In this document: positions 44,700 to 55,600 of the stretch, piece by piece
Layout: each line of letters starts with the position of its first letter
Numbering within the stretch: position 1 is the first letter of the stretch
NCBI GenBank assembly: GCA_028751875.1
Contig: CM054135.1
Coordinates: forward strand, 10,602,631 to 10,666,630
Length of the DNA: 64,000 nt
Direction: 5' to 3'
Source: Rapana venosa
Lineage: Eukaryota; Mollusca; Gastropoda; Neogastropoda; Muricidae
The notes under the pieces: generated by a model
Databases searched by the model: none
What the model saw: the letters and a program-made list of their open reading frames with translations, nothing else
Told to the model about the DNA's origin: nothing
Position numbers and translations under genes: made by a program

Positions 44700-44990
44700 T
44701 CCAGAACATCTCCAGTGTGGTACTTGTGCTTCATGCTCCAAACATCCTGTTCCTTGAGAAGAGCTATCTTCTTCCCCTGTGGGGATGCCAGGGGGGGCCT
44801 TTCATTATAAATAGCATCCCCCACCTTCTGGAAATTCTGTGCTAGGAATTCCCTCTTTTCTATCCCTCTCTTTGTTTCTACCTTGTTTCTTTTCTTCCTG
44901 TTACCACCTTCTTGTCTTTTTTCTGCCTTCTTGGTCCATTCTCCTTCCCTTTTATTCCCAGAAAGACTTAAAAGATAACAATTCTCTCCC
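44700..44990 (-). repeat. REP-7, long antisense copy
   Basis: The reverse complement runs from AAAGGGAAGGAGAATGG through GGAATTCCTAGCACAGAAT to the hairpin CCCCTG-GCATCCCCA-CAGGGG, then CATGAAGCACAAGTACC. Confidence 0.7.
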
Positions 44991-45002
44991 ATGCCAAAAT
45001 TA

Positions 45003-45283
45003 GATGCACTGGGCCTGACTTCTCAGGTGCTTAACGTCAGTGCAGCATATTTTTTATTCATATGACAAGACAACAATAGTTAATGTCTGAGCGTTCAAAA
45101 TGAAAACAAAAAAAAAAGATGTTTGATGGTCGTTCATACACCACAAGTCATTCACCAAAGTGCTCTTTTGCTATCAAACTTCTTTCTTCTTCGTCAAACA
45201 CTCGGCAACTATTCTTGTCCGACATATGAGCGAAAATGTGTTGAACTGCCGTTAAGCACCTGACAAGTCAGGCCCAGCGCATC
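45003..45283. mobile_element. Full-length foldback MITE with 45-bp inverted repeats
   Basis: The left arm starts GATGCACTGGGCCTGACTT (45003-45047). The right arm (45239-45283) is its inverse with about five mismatches. Internal sequence holds a second weak symmetry around CTTCTTTCTTCTTCG. 281 bp, no ORF. No clear target duplication. Half copies are at 38716-38815 and 52980-53085. Confidence 0.75.
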
Positions 45284-45559
45284 CAAACTGGGCGTGAGAT
45301 GCTATTGAACAAGGATGTGAAGAAAAACCAGGCAGGATGGATGTAGCTTGGAATGGACCCTTCCCTCCTGGTTCATTCAAGATGGGCTAAGCTCTTCCCC
45401 AGGTTAGATTAAAAATCTGAAAACTTCACTGTCAAGTGTGGCCATTCTGTTGCTCATACCTCAGATAGGTTTACTTAACTTAGCATTCACTTTGGCTTTT
45501 GATTTAATAAATATATGGCACAGTGGACTGTAAAACAAACCAGTTCATTCCTCAAAGAT

Positions 45560-46130
45560 TAAATAAGAAATATCCCTGAAGTCAAAATGCAGCTACCTAA
45601 ACAGTGAGGGGTGGGGGGATGTGAAACTGTCGCATATGCAAAAATTTCGCTGTTGGTGAACCTTGAAAGCTCTAGCCATGGACCAAAAGAATAAGTGAAT
45701 ACATTAAAATACAATGTTACAATAACAAATAGATAACAAGGTTGCACCAGTCTTGTGATGACACGTTCTTCCCAGTGAGAGCAGTCTGAATTTTACACAA
45801 AGAAATCTTCAGCGACCTAAAGTGGTGTACAACACAATAAACAGGTGAAGGTGTCCCATGACCTATGTGGTCAAAGGGAGCGAGGCATCAGAGACCTCAA
45901 CTTCTCCAGGCGCCAGCATATTGAGGGCGGTGCCCATCTCCTCTCCCTCGCTGCTTTACCTTCCCTGACCCTAAAGAGGGCAGGTACCCATTTACAGCTG
46001 GGTGAACTGGGGGACTGTATTGAAGCCAAGGTGTGCAAACGGTCACCCATCCAAGTGGTAACCACACTAGATGCTGCTTAACCTTAGCTGGGGGAAAGCA
46101 AGTGCTCTGACCACTGAGCTATCCCGTACA
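45560..46130. repeat. SINE-2 (+), SINE-4 fragment (+) and SINE-3 (-) in series
   Basis: 45560-45685 is a SINE-2 3' end. 45765-45845 is the SINE-4 terminus (GAGAGCAGTCTGAATTTTAC, AAAGTGGTGTACAACACAAT). 45845-46130 is antisense SINE-3 ending in the tRNA head GATAGCTCAGTGGTCAGAGC. Confidence 0.78.
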
Positions 46131-46559
46131 ATACAATACAAAAAAAATTTTAAAGAAAGAAAGAAAGTATTCTTTAGAAGGACACAATACACCGTACACT
46201 CTGTTACTGAAGGTGCTATTCAATAAAAAAGAAAAGTGAAACATACCATGAAACTTCAAACACAAATGTGATTTCCATTCAAGTCAGTCAGGTAAAAGTA
46301 TCTGACAAAGCACAGGGACTGAAAGTTAAGAGAGAGAGAATAGATGTACATTCTCTCCTTACCACACCTACCCTTCCTCCACCCCCCCTATCCTAACCCC
46401 CTCCCTCCACCCCCCTATCCTACCCCCCCTCCCTCACCCCCTATCCTCCACCCCCTCCCAAAAATACTGTTGATGTTACAATTCAATAATAAAGTTTTAG
46501 TTTCTTAAGAGCATATCTCCATTTGTATATGCAAAACCACACACACACATATATATAGA

Positions 46560-46790
46560 GAAGTCCTTCGGATGAGACTATAAACCGAGACCCCGTGTTC
46601 GAACGCATGCAGAACATCTTGCGCACATGTTAAATCCTGTTCCGCTTTTCGGAAGAGTAGGCCATTGTGTGCTGGTGGAAACATGACAAAATTTACAAAA
46701 CCGCATACACACAGGGACTGGATGTAAAAAAAGCACATGAGTGCTTATTCCATTATCCTCAATTAGAAGAATAAATAAATAGATATAGAT
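46560..46790 (+). repeat. SINE-1, headless copy
   Basis: GTCCTTCGGATGAGACTATAA to hairpin AAGCACATGAGTGCTT and CCATTATCCTCAATTAGAAG, AATAAATAAATAG tail. A C/T-rich tract (46370-46460) precedes it. Confidence 0.88.
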
Positions 46791-47154
46791 ATATATATAC
46801 ACATATACACACACATACACTCTCTCTCTTTCTCTCCCTTCTCTCCCCCCTCCCTCCGACTCTCTCAGTAGACACTCAAACTTACACATGATAATTCATA
46901 CACATTCTTTGCTCCCTCTTTTCTTCCCCATATTCCTTTTCCTATCGTCTAATATCACTTAAAGTGGAAAGACATTAAAGCGAAGATCCAACACACACAC
47001 ACATATGCACGCACCCATGCACGCACGCATGCACAAATCCATGAGCACACACACACACCTCTACAGATCATATATAACCTTGACTGATAGTATACTTTCA
47101 TTTCCACCTCACAACAGACAAAATGTTGGATCTAAACAAGTAAGGCCACAAGGT

Positions 47155-47420
47155 AAAGGTAAAGGTGTCCCATAACCTCTGTGGTCGTAGAGGAGCGAGG
47201 CATCAAAGACCTCAGCTTCTTTAGGGGGCCAGCATATTGAGGGCAGTGCCCATCTCCTCTCCCTCACTGCTTTACCTTCCCTGACCCTAAAGAGGGCAGG
47301 TACCCATTTACAGCTGGGGGAACAAAGGGGTCTGTGCTGAAGCCAAGGGGCGCAAACGTCACCCATCCAATCGGTAACCACACTCGATGCTGCTTAACCT
47401 TAGCTGGGGGAAGGCAACAA
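47155..47420 (-). repeat. SINE-3, antisense
   Basis: GGTAAAGGTGTCCCATAACC, GCCAGCATATTGAGGGC, CATTTACAGCTGGGGGAAC, GATGCTGCTTAACCTTAGC. Confidence 0.82.
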
Positions 47421-47489
47421 GGTGCCAACAGATTAACAGCAGATAGCGTATCACCAGACGTAGCTTCAAGCCTGTTCAAGAGCATTTTA

Positions 47490-47820
47490 TTTTCCCCTGA
47501 AGTTAACATCAGTACTGACTCCACTCCACTCCCCCCCAAAAGTCCTCCAGATGAGATTATAAACTGAGGCCCCATGTAAGAATGAATGCAGAACATCTTG
47601 CGCTTGCAGTCAAACCCTACTCCATCTTTCAGAAGAGTAGGCCATTGTATAAGAGTAGGAATGGATGACAATTTTAAAAAACAACAACAATGTATGCACA
47701 CTGGTGTTGTGTGCAGACATCACCCCCGAAGCCAGAATACAGCTACCTTAATGGTGGGGAAACAGTTGTACACATGCCAAATCTCTCCATGGGTACACCT
47801 CAGCGCTCAAGCACAGGAAT
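47490..47820 (+). repeat. SINE-1 (A-type) joined to a SINE-2 3' end
   Basis: SINE-1 from TGAAGTTAACATCAGTACTG to GGAATGGATGACAATTTTAA, then at about 47700 SINE-2 sequence (CCCGAAGCCAGAATACAGC to ACCTCAGCGCTCAAGC). The same SINE-1 to SINE-2 order occurs at 18225-18395. Confidence 0.75.
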
Positions 47821-48000
47821 GAAAAAAAAAAAAACCCTGTACAAATAATGTCTCACCATTACCGTAAGAAGCAAATAAAAATGTTCATTGAAACGGAAAG
47901 TATGATTGAAAAACAAAAAATATATATATTTATATAAATAATAAGTACATTTTGACTGGTAAAACTGCTTATATCACAAGGCAAAAAACGTGTTTGTGTT

Positions 48001-48006
48001 TTTATT
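48001..48006 (-). promoter_or_regulatory. Candidate poly(A) signal for HGSNAT
   Basis: AATAAA on the minus strand about 1.7 kb past the HGSNAT stop; no nearer convincing signal was seen. Repeats lie in between, so this is a weak call. Confidence 0.25.
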
Positions 48007-48576
48007 AATTAAAATTCTCAAATGAACATGCAAAAAACATGGCTATGACAATGTAACAGAGTGGAGATGTCTGATGTGTACAACTTCTCGGCTACTGCAG
48101 CACAATCAGAACAGGGAAGAGGAGGAGGAGGAGGAGGCCTCTAAAGAGAGGCTGCACAACTCCTACCCCTCACCATGAAGGCGAAGTGTATGCAACAAAG
48201 AGTTTCCAACCACCACCTAACGAAACAGGGTGTCGCACAATTCGCAGGTGTGTCCCGATTTAGAAACACAAGGCTGCAACAGAGGACTCTGTTGTTCGCA
48301 TGGGAGGTAATCTAATCACCGCCCCGTCATGACGACACAAATAAACAAAGAATGTACATATTTTCAACAGTGGCAGACAAGACAAATCTGTACATACATG
48401 TTGTCAACATGAAAGAAATAATAAAACAAGAGTATTGTGATCCAAACAAGAACAAGCACAGGCAAATCTAAGTGGCATAATGAATCAACATCACTTAAAA
48501 ATAAAAATAAAATAAAAAACATCACTTCTAAAAAAATGTATAACAGGAGAGAGCACTGTAATGTCAATAAAAATGA

Positions 48577-48835
48577 GTAAAAGGTAAAGGTATCCCAGAA
48601 CCTATGTGGTCGAAGGGGAGTGAGGCGTCAGAGACCTCACTTCTCTAGAGGCCAGCATATAGAGGGCCCATCTCCTCTCTCTCGCTGCTTTATCTTCCAT
48701 GACCCTACAGAGGCAGGTACCCATTTACAGCTGGGTGAACTGGGGGACTGTACTGAAGCCAAGGTGCGCAAATGGTCACCCATCCAATTGGTGACCCTGC
48801 TTAACATTAGCTGGGGGAAAGTGAGTGCTCTGAGA
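48577..48835 (-). repeat. SINE-3, antisense
   Basis: GTAAAGGTATCCCAGAACCT to TAGCTGGGGGAAAGTGAGTG. 48007-48576 is AT-rich without a gene. 48840-49480 holds A-rich, poly-G and poly-C tracts only. Confidence 0.8.
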
Positions 48836-49482
48836 AAACCTAAAAAATAAATAAATTTTAAAAATCGAGCAGAAAATGAGAGAAACAAAAGTAATATCTC
48901 GTCAGATAGTGCCATAAATATAAAAAAGCAGCACTGTCAAGTTATACACCATTAAAAAGCTTTTTTTTTAAAAAGATTAACACGGGGGGGAGGGGGGGGG
49001 GGGGGGAAAGAATTCCCATCAGACAATTAACAAAAAAAAAAGCACTTATCCAATATACAGAGCAACAACACAAAAAATGTCACTAAAAAAAAAATTAAGG
49101 CAGAAAAAGAGAGAGAGAGAAACAGAGACAAAAAAACAGACAGACACAGACACAAACAGAAACAAAACACAAACAAAACAAAACAAAACACAAAAACCAA
49201 AAAAAACCCACCAAAACATTCACAGACGAAACATCCCATTACCAAAGAAACAACAGCAACACAGCAAAATGTCACAGAAAACAAAAAAACGATTTTTTCA
49301 ACAACATTTAAAAAAAAAAACTTGAACAGATGAGACAGAGAGGAGGAGGGGTCAGGGAGGACAAGAAGACTCCCCCCCAGCCCCCCGCCCCGCCACCCCA
49401 GCCCCCCCCCCCCCCCCCCCCCCACCCCCCCCAAAAAAAAACCCCACAAAACCCAACACCCTTATCGATTTTTTCCTCTCTT

Positions 49483-49650
49483 TTTTTACTGGTTTAATTT
49501 AATGGTAAATGATGCAATAATGTAGTGTCTTAGTATAATCATTACGAAATTTGTTCTTAGATAGATGGCTTGATGAAAAAAAGCAAATGCATTGCTTATT
49601 CAATGTACCATCTGGAAATAAAATTTTGACTTGACTGGACTTGACTTGAC
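49483..49650 (+). repeat. REP-8, long copy
   Basis: GCAATAATGTAGTGTCTTAG, GAAATTTGTTCTTAGATAG, AAGCAAATGCATTGCTT, CCATCTGGAAATAAA and TTGACTTGACTGGACTTGAC. Ends about 30 bp from the HGSNAT stop codon. Confidence 0.82.
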
Positions 49651-49681
49651 ACCCCGGCAGCCAGCCAGTGGTGGTGTGTGA

Positions 49682-49857
49682 TCAGACGGTGATGAAGATG
49701 CCCTTGCAGAAGAGGTAGAAGGCGACGAGCATCCAGAAGCAGGTCCCCCACAGGTTCATGGCCAGCTGGGCAGGGTGGGTGAGGACCACGTCGAAGGCCA
49801 CGGGAAAACGGCCCGCCAACAACTCATGCCCCACATACAGCACGATAGGATTCATGC
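49682..49857 (-). CDS. HGSNAT: HGSNAT terminal coding exon
   Basis: [18 protein letters not shown] to CKGIFITV and TGA. The last membrane helix is [15 protein letters not shown]. The acceptor GGCCCAG follows a pure TG repeat. Confidence 0.94.
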
Positions 49858-50146
49858 CTGGGCCACACACACACACACACACACACCGTCACCACACACA
49901 CACACACGGTCACACACACACACACACGGTCACATGCATGCATGAGAATGTGTGCAAGCGTGTACATATAAATACACACACATATACATACATGGATCGG
50001 TGGTCTAGGTGGATCGGTGGTCTAGAGGTAACACGCCTGTCTAGAAAGCGAAAAGTCCGGGTCGGAAGTGTGCGGCGGTTCGTATCCCGTCTGGGCCCGA
50101 AACTTTCCTCCCATCCATTAGACCATGAGTGGTGGTCTGGGCGCTA

Positions 50147-50177
<31 letters not shown>

Positions 50178-51102
50178 CATGTGTTACAGAAAATTATGAG
50201 CGCACGTAAAAGAACCCACGGCAACAAGAGAGTTGTCCCTGGCAAAATTCTTAGAAAAAAGCCACTCTGATAGGGAAAGAAATACAGTTGCAGACAAAAC
50301 AAAACAAAACAAAAAACAAAAAAAAGAAGGGTGGCGCTGCTCTTGTGGCGACGTGCTCTCCCCAGGGAGAGCAGCCCGAATTTCACGCAGAGAAATCTCG
50401 TGACTTAAAGTGGTATAAATGAAATAAATGAAATGAAATGAAAATACACAGAACATCTTGCGCACATGTTAAATCCTGTTCCGCTTTTTGGAAGAGTAGG
50501 CCATTGTGTGCCGGTGGGAAAAGATGACGGTAGTCACAAATCTGCATACACACAAACGGGGACTGGATGTAAAAAAAGCACATAAATGCTTATTCCATTA
50601 TCCTCAATATAAAAGAATAAAATAAAATAAAATAAAATACACACACGTCCATACGCACGCGCGCGCACACACACGCATGCACCCACATGCACACGTATCA
50701 CATGCACAAACACACACATACACATGCATGCACGCAAACACGCACACATGTATGTATGAGAATGTGTGCAAGTATATATATACAAATATACACACACATA
50801 CACAATAATATTTATTCATATAATGTAGGTGTGCATGTACACACACAAGCATGCATGAACACATGTGCATGTGCAGAAATGCACGGAAACACACCCACAC
50901 ATTCACAGTAACATGTGTGCACACACATATACACATAAGCATGATTATGCGCATCACACACATACACACACATACACACAACCCCCCCCTCATCCCCCCC
51001 CCACACACACACAATACCCACACACGAAGACACACACATACACAAACAAAAGTGCTTATTCCATTATCCTCGATATAAAAGAATAAAATAACAAAATAAA
51101 AT

Positions 51103-51136
<34 letters not shown>

Positions 51137-52628
51137 ACAACACACGTGCATGTGTATGTATGTGAGCGTAATTTGTATTTTGTAGTGTATTATTTTTGGT
51201 TTCCTCTTTTTTTATTGGTACACTTTATTTGTAAAAGTTGCAATAATGTAGTACTTCAGTATTATCATTAAGAAATTTGTTCTTAGAAAGATGGCTTGAT
51301 GAAAAAAAGCAAATGCATTGCTTATTCAATGTACCATCTGGAAATAAAAATTTGGCTTGACTTGACTTGTGACACCCCAACACACACACACAATAATAAT
51401 AATAATAATAATGTATTGAATTTATATAGCGCTGAATCTTGTAAAGCAACAAATACAAACACAACACTACATACACAGCCAGCCTACCTGGATAGTAGAA
51501 AGGAGCGCCGTTCCAGACCTTGTAGACATCAATCAGGATGTAGAAGACTGCCAGCAGAAAGAAAGCCATTGCTGCCAACGCCAGAACGAACGACAGAGAC
51601 CTGCAACACACGCACGTCACACAGTTCCCAGTCCACACATGCATGAAAACACACACAGTGTGTCATCAATGGCGAATACTTTTTATGTGAAAGTGAGGAA
51701 CAAACGAACAGGTGCGATAAACACAAAGTAAAAGCAAACAACACTGCTTAGCCTACGGATGTAATTGTATCACTTCGTAGTTGCACAATGGCAAACTGAA
51801 AATCTGATCTCTAAAAATAAAAAAAGAGAAAAAATTAGAGGCAAACAACAACAAACCCCCCCCCAAGGACTTTGCTCTCTTAACCCATGCACGCATGCAC
51901 CCACAGACACACACATGCACGCACACACACGCATGCACGCGCACGCACGCACACATATGCGCACACGCACACATATGCGCGCATGCACACATACGCGCGC
52001 ACGCACACATACACGTGCATGCATGCATGCACGCACACACACACATACATGCACACACACAAATGCACCCGTACGCTCACACACACATACACACACATGC
52101 ACGCGTGCCCCCACACACACACACACACGCACATGCACACACACGCACAGATACATACACATACATGCACACGCATGTGCACACACACACACGCACACCA
52201 CACACACACAAATACACACACCCGCCCCCCATCACCCCCACCCCACCCCACAATTCAACAATTCACACCAACAACAACGAGAAAGAGTCAAATCTACACA
52301 ATTATACACAACACCATTTACTAAGCCACTAATGACTTAACACCAGCTCAGCTGGACTCCTTCGTCCTCACCACAGATTTTTATTGACAGGGATCCAGCC
52401 GTCCTCTTTGGAAAACTTGCACAGAACTCCAGCTATCAGACCCTGAAAAAGTGAAATGGTACACAAAGCATGGAACACTGGGCAGCAGTGAAGACAATGA
52501 CAATGACAATGACAAATTCTTTTATTTTGAGGATAATGAATAAGCACCCATGTGCTTTTTTACATCCAGTCCCCGCCCTTAGGGATATATATAAGAGGGA
52601 GAGACAGACAGACAGAGACAGAGAGAGC

Positions 52629-52696
<68 letters not shown>

Positions 52697-55600
52697 TGTG
52701 TGTGTGTGTGCGTGTGCGTGTGTGTGTGTGTGTGTGTTGGGGTGGAATTGAACCTAAGCCTGTTCGAGATTTTTGTCCACCTGCTGGAAATGAAGGGTCG
52801 TCTGACTTTGCTAATAGCACCACAGAGCAAGGTTGTCTCACACATCTGTTACTGAAATCAAGGCACAGTACACAGAAAAACTGTGTCAGTTTTGTGTTTA
52901 CAGGCAAATGACTACACTTCTTGATGAAATAATTCTGACAGGTACTAAGCTTGATCAATTTTCTATCAGACACTGGACACTTCTTCTTCATTGAATGCTC
53001 AGTCAGCAACGATTTTTATCTGTCCTATGAACGTAAACTGCATTGCACTGCCGTTTAGCACCTGATAAGTCAAGCCTAGCGCATCTGACTTCAGTGTGGG
53101 AAAGAATTGTTGGTTTCTTAAGTCAGTCTGGAAAAGAGGCGGGAGAATTAATGGACCAAAAAGGTAGAAAATAGACAAGAAGGAGGTGATAGAAAGAAAA
53201 GGAACAAGGCAGAAACAGAGAGAGGGATAGAATAGAAGGGATTCCTAGCACAGAATTGCCAGAAGGTGAGGATGCTATTTATACTAACAGACTCCCAGCA
53301 TCCCCACTGGGGAGACTGGGTACTAAAATTTCATCCTTAAAGACTCATTAGACATGCAGCATCTGGTTGTGTCACTTCACAGAATGCTGTCAACACATGT
53401 ATATATCATCATCATCAGACCCGTGACCTTGGCGGTCGTGGGGGAGACATGAAAGACGATGCCGTGGTAAGCCTCCTCCATCCATCTCGGTCCTCGGCTC
53501 TGCGCAGTAGTGCCGAGTCATTCATCCTGGTCCATTCTCTGATGTTGTCCATCCATGACTTGTTCTGTCTTCCCCTCCTTCTGCCACCTTCGAGTGTTCC
53601 CTGCAGTACTGTTTTGGGCAGAGTGTTGTGGCGGGTGACGTGGCCGAACCATGTCAGCTTTTTCTTCTTGACGATGGTGAGAAGGGGTTCCTGTGGACCT
53701 GCCAGCCGTGTTATTTGACTCTTGACAAATTCGTTGGTCTTTCGTTCTCTCCAGGATATGCCCAGTAGTTTTCTATGGCATTTTTGTTTCGAATGACTGG
53801 ATTCGCTTTGCTGTTTCAGCAGTCAATGTCCAGGTTTCACTTCCGTACAGCAGGATCGACTGAATTAGGGCTTTGTAGAGCTTTAGTTTGATTGGGAAAC
53901 TGATCTCTTTACTTTTCCATATGGTGGTGAGTTTTGTCATGGAAGATGTTGCCATGGCTATTCTGACTTTGATTTCTGTCGTCGATCGCCCGTCCTTTGT
54001 GAGTGTAGCGCCGAGGTATTTAAAAGCGTCTACCTCCTCCAGTTGTTGGCCGTTCATGTAAATTTTAGCGGTGGCATTGCTCGTGCTGTTCACAAGTACT
54101 TTACTTTTCTCCGAGCTCACCTCCATCCCATATGCTCCAGCTCTGTTCTCAAGTCTGGTCGTAAGATCTTGCAGCTCTGTGTTACTTCCGCCCATGAGGT
54201 CAATGTCATCGGCAAACCGTAAGTTGTTGAGGGTCTGCCGCCAATGGAGATGGTAGGGTGGAAGTCATGGAGGGTCTCTCTCATGATGTTTTCCAAGAAC
54301 AGATTGAACAGGACTGGAGATAACAGGCATCCTTGTCGGACCCCAACTGTGGTTTTGAAGTAGTCTCCGACCTGATTGTTCAGAAGGACTGCACTGCTTT
54401 GCGGTGTTGTATAGTGCTTGAATGGTTTGCACTAGTCCTTCTTCAATGCCAAACATTCTGAGGACCTGCCACAGGCCTTCGTGCCATACTCTGTCAAAAG
54501 CCTTCTTGAAGTCGATGAAGTTGTGGAACAGGTCTCTCTGATGTTGAAGATGTTTTTCCATCATGATGTGGCAGTTAAAAATCTGTTCGATTGTGCTCCT
54601 GCCTGCCCTGAACCCAGCTTGTTCCTCTGCAAGGTGTTCTTCTGCCTCCTTCTTGAGTCGATTCAAAATAACTTTGAGCATGATCTTGCTGGCGTGGCTG
54701 ATGAGGCTGATTGTTCTATAGTTTTGGCATTGGCGTAAATTCCCCTTCTTGGGCAGGGGTATGATGAGTGATTGTGTCCAGTCTGTTGGCCACTGTTTTG
54801 TCTCCCAAATCTTCTGACAGATAGCTGTAACATATGTGATGACTGTTTCGCCACCATGCTTGAGCAGCTCTGCTGGTATATTGTCTGCTCCTGGGGACTT
54901 TCCTACTGGTAAGCTGAGATGGACAGGATTTGGTGAGACATTGACTGAAGAAGGCAACAAGATCTGGTACAGTGGCCAAGAGAAACATCACCAACATGGA
55001 GTGGCATTTATTGTCAGAAAGGAAGTAGTGGGGTGCATCATCAGCTGTACACCGGCTTCCAGCAGGATTATCAGCATCCGGGTGTCGGCCAAGCCCAAGA
55101 ACATCACCATCATACAAATCTATGCACCATCATCTGACCATACAGATGAAGAAGTAGATGAATTTTATGAAGATCTTGAAGTGACCATTAAGAAAATACC
55201 CAAGAAGGACATCATCATCATCCAAGGGGATTTTAACGCCAAAGTAGGTCCTGACTCTTACAACCAATGGGCCGGAACAGTTGGTCAGTTTGGAACTGGG
55301 GAGACCAACGACAGGGGACTACGTCTGCTGGAGTTTGCCTGCACCCACAGACTTACCATTGCCAATACCCTCTATCCCCACAAGCAGTCAAGGAGGACAA
55401 CCTGGCATGCGCCAAACGGCAAGATCCATAACCAAATAGATTTTATCTTAACACCACGGCGCTTCAAATCCAGCATCAACAGAGCCAGAACAAGAACCTA
55501 CCCTGGAGCTGACATAGGCAGTGACCACGACCTTGTGCTGCTGGTATTCAAAATGAAGCTGAAGAAAAACAAACAGCCTGCAAACCCACGTATCAAATTT

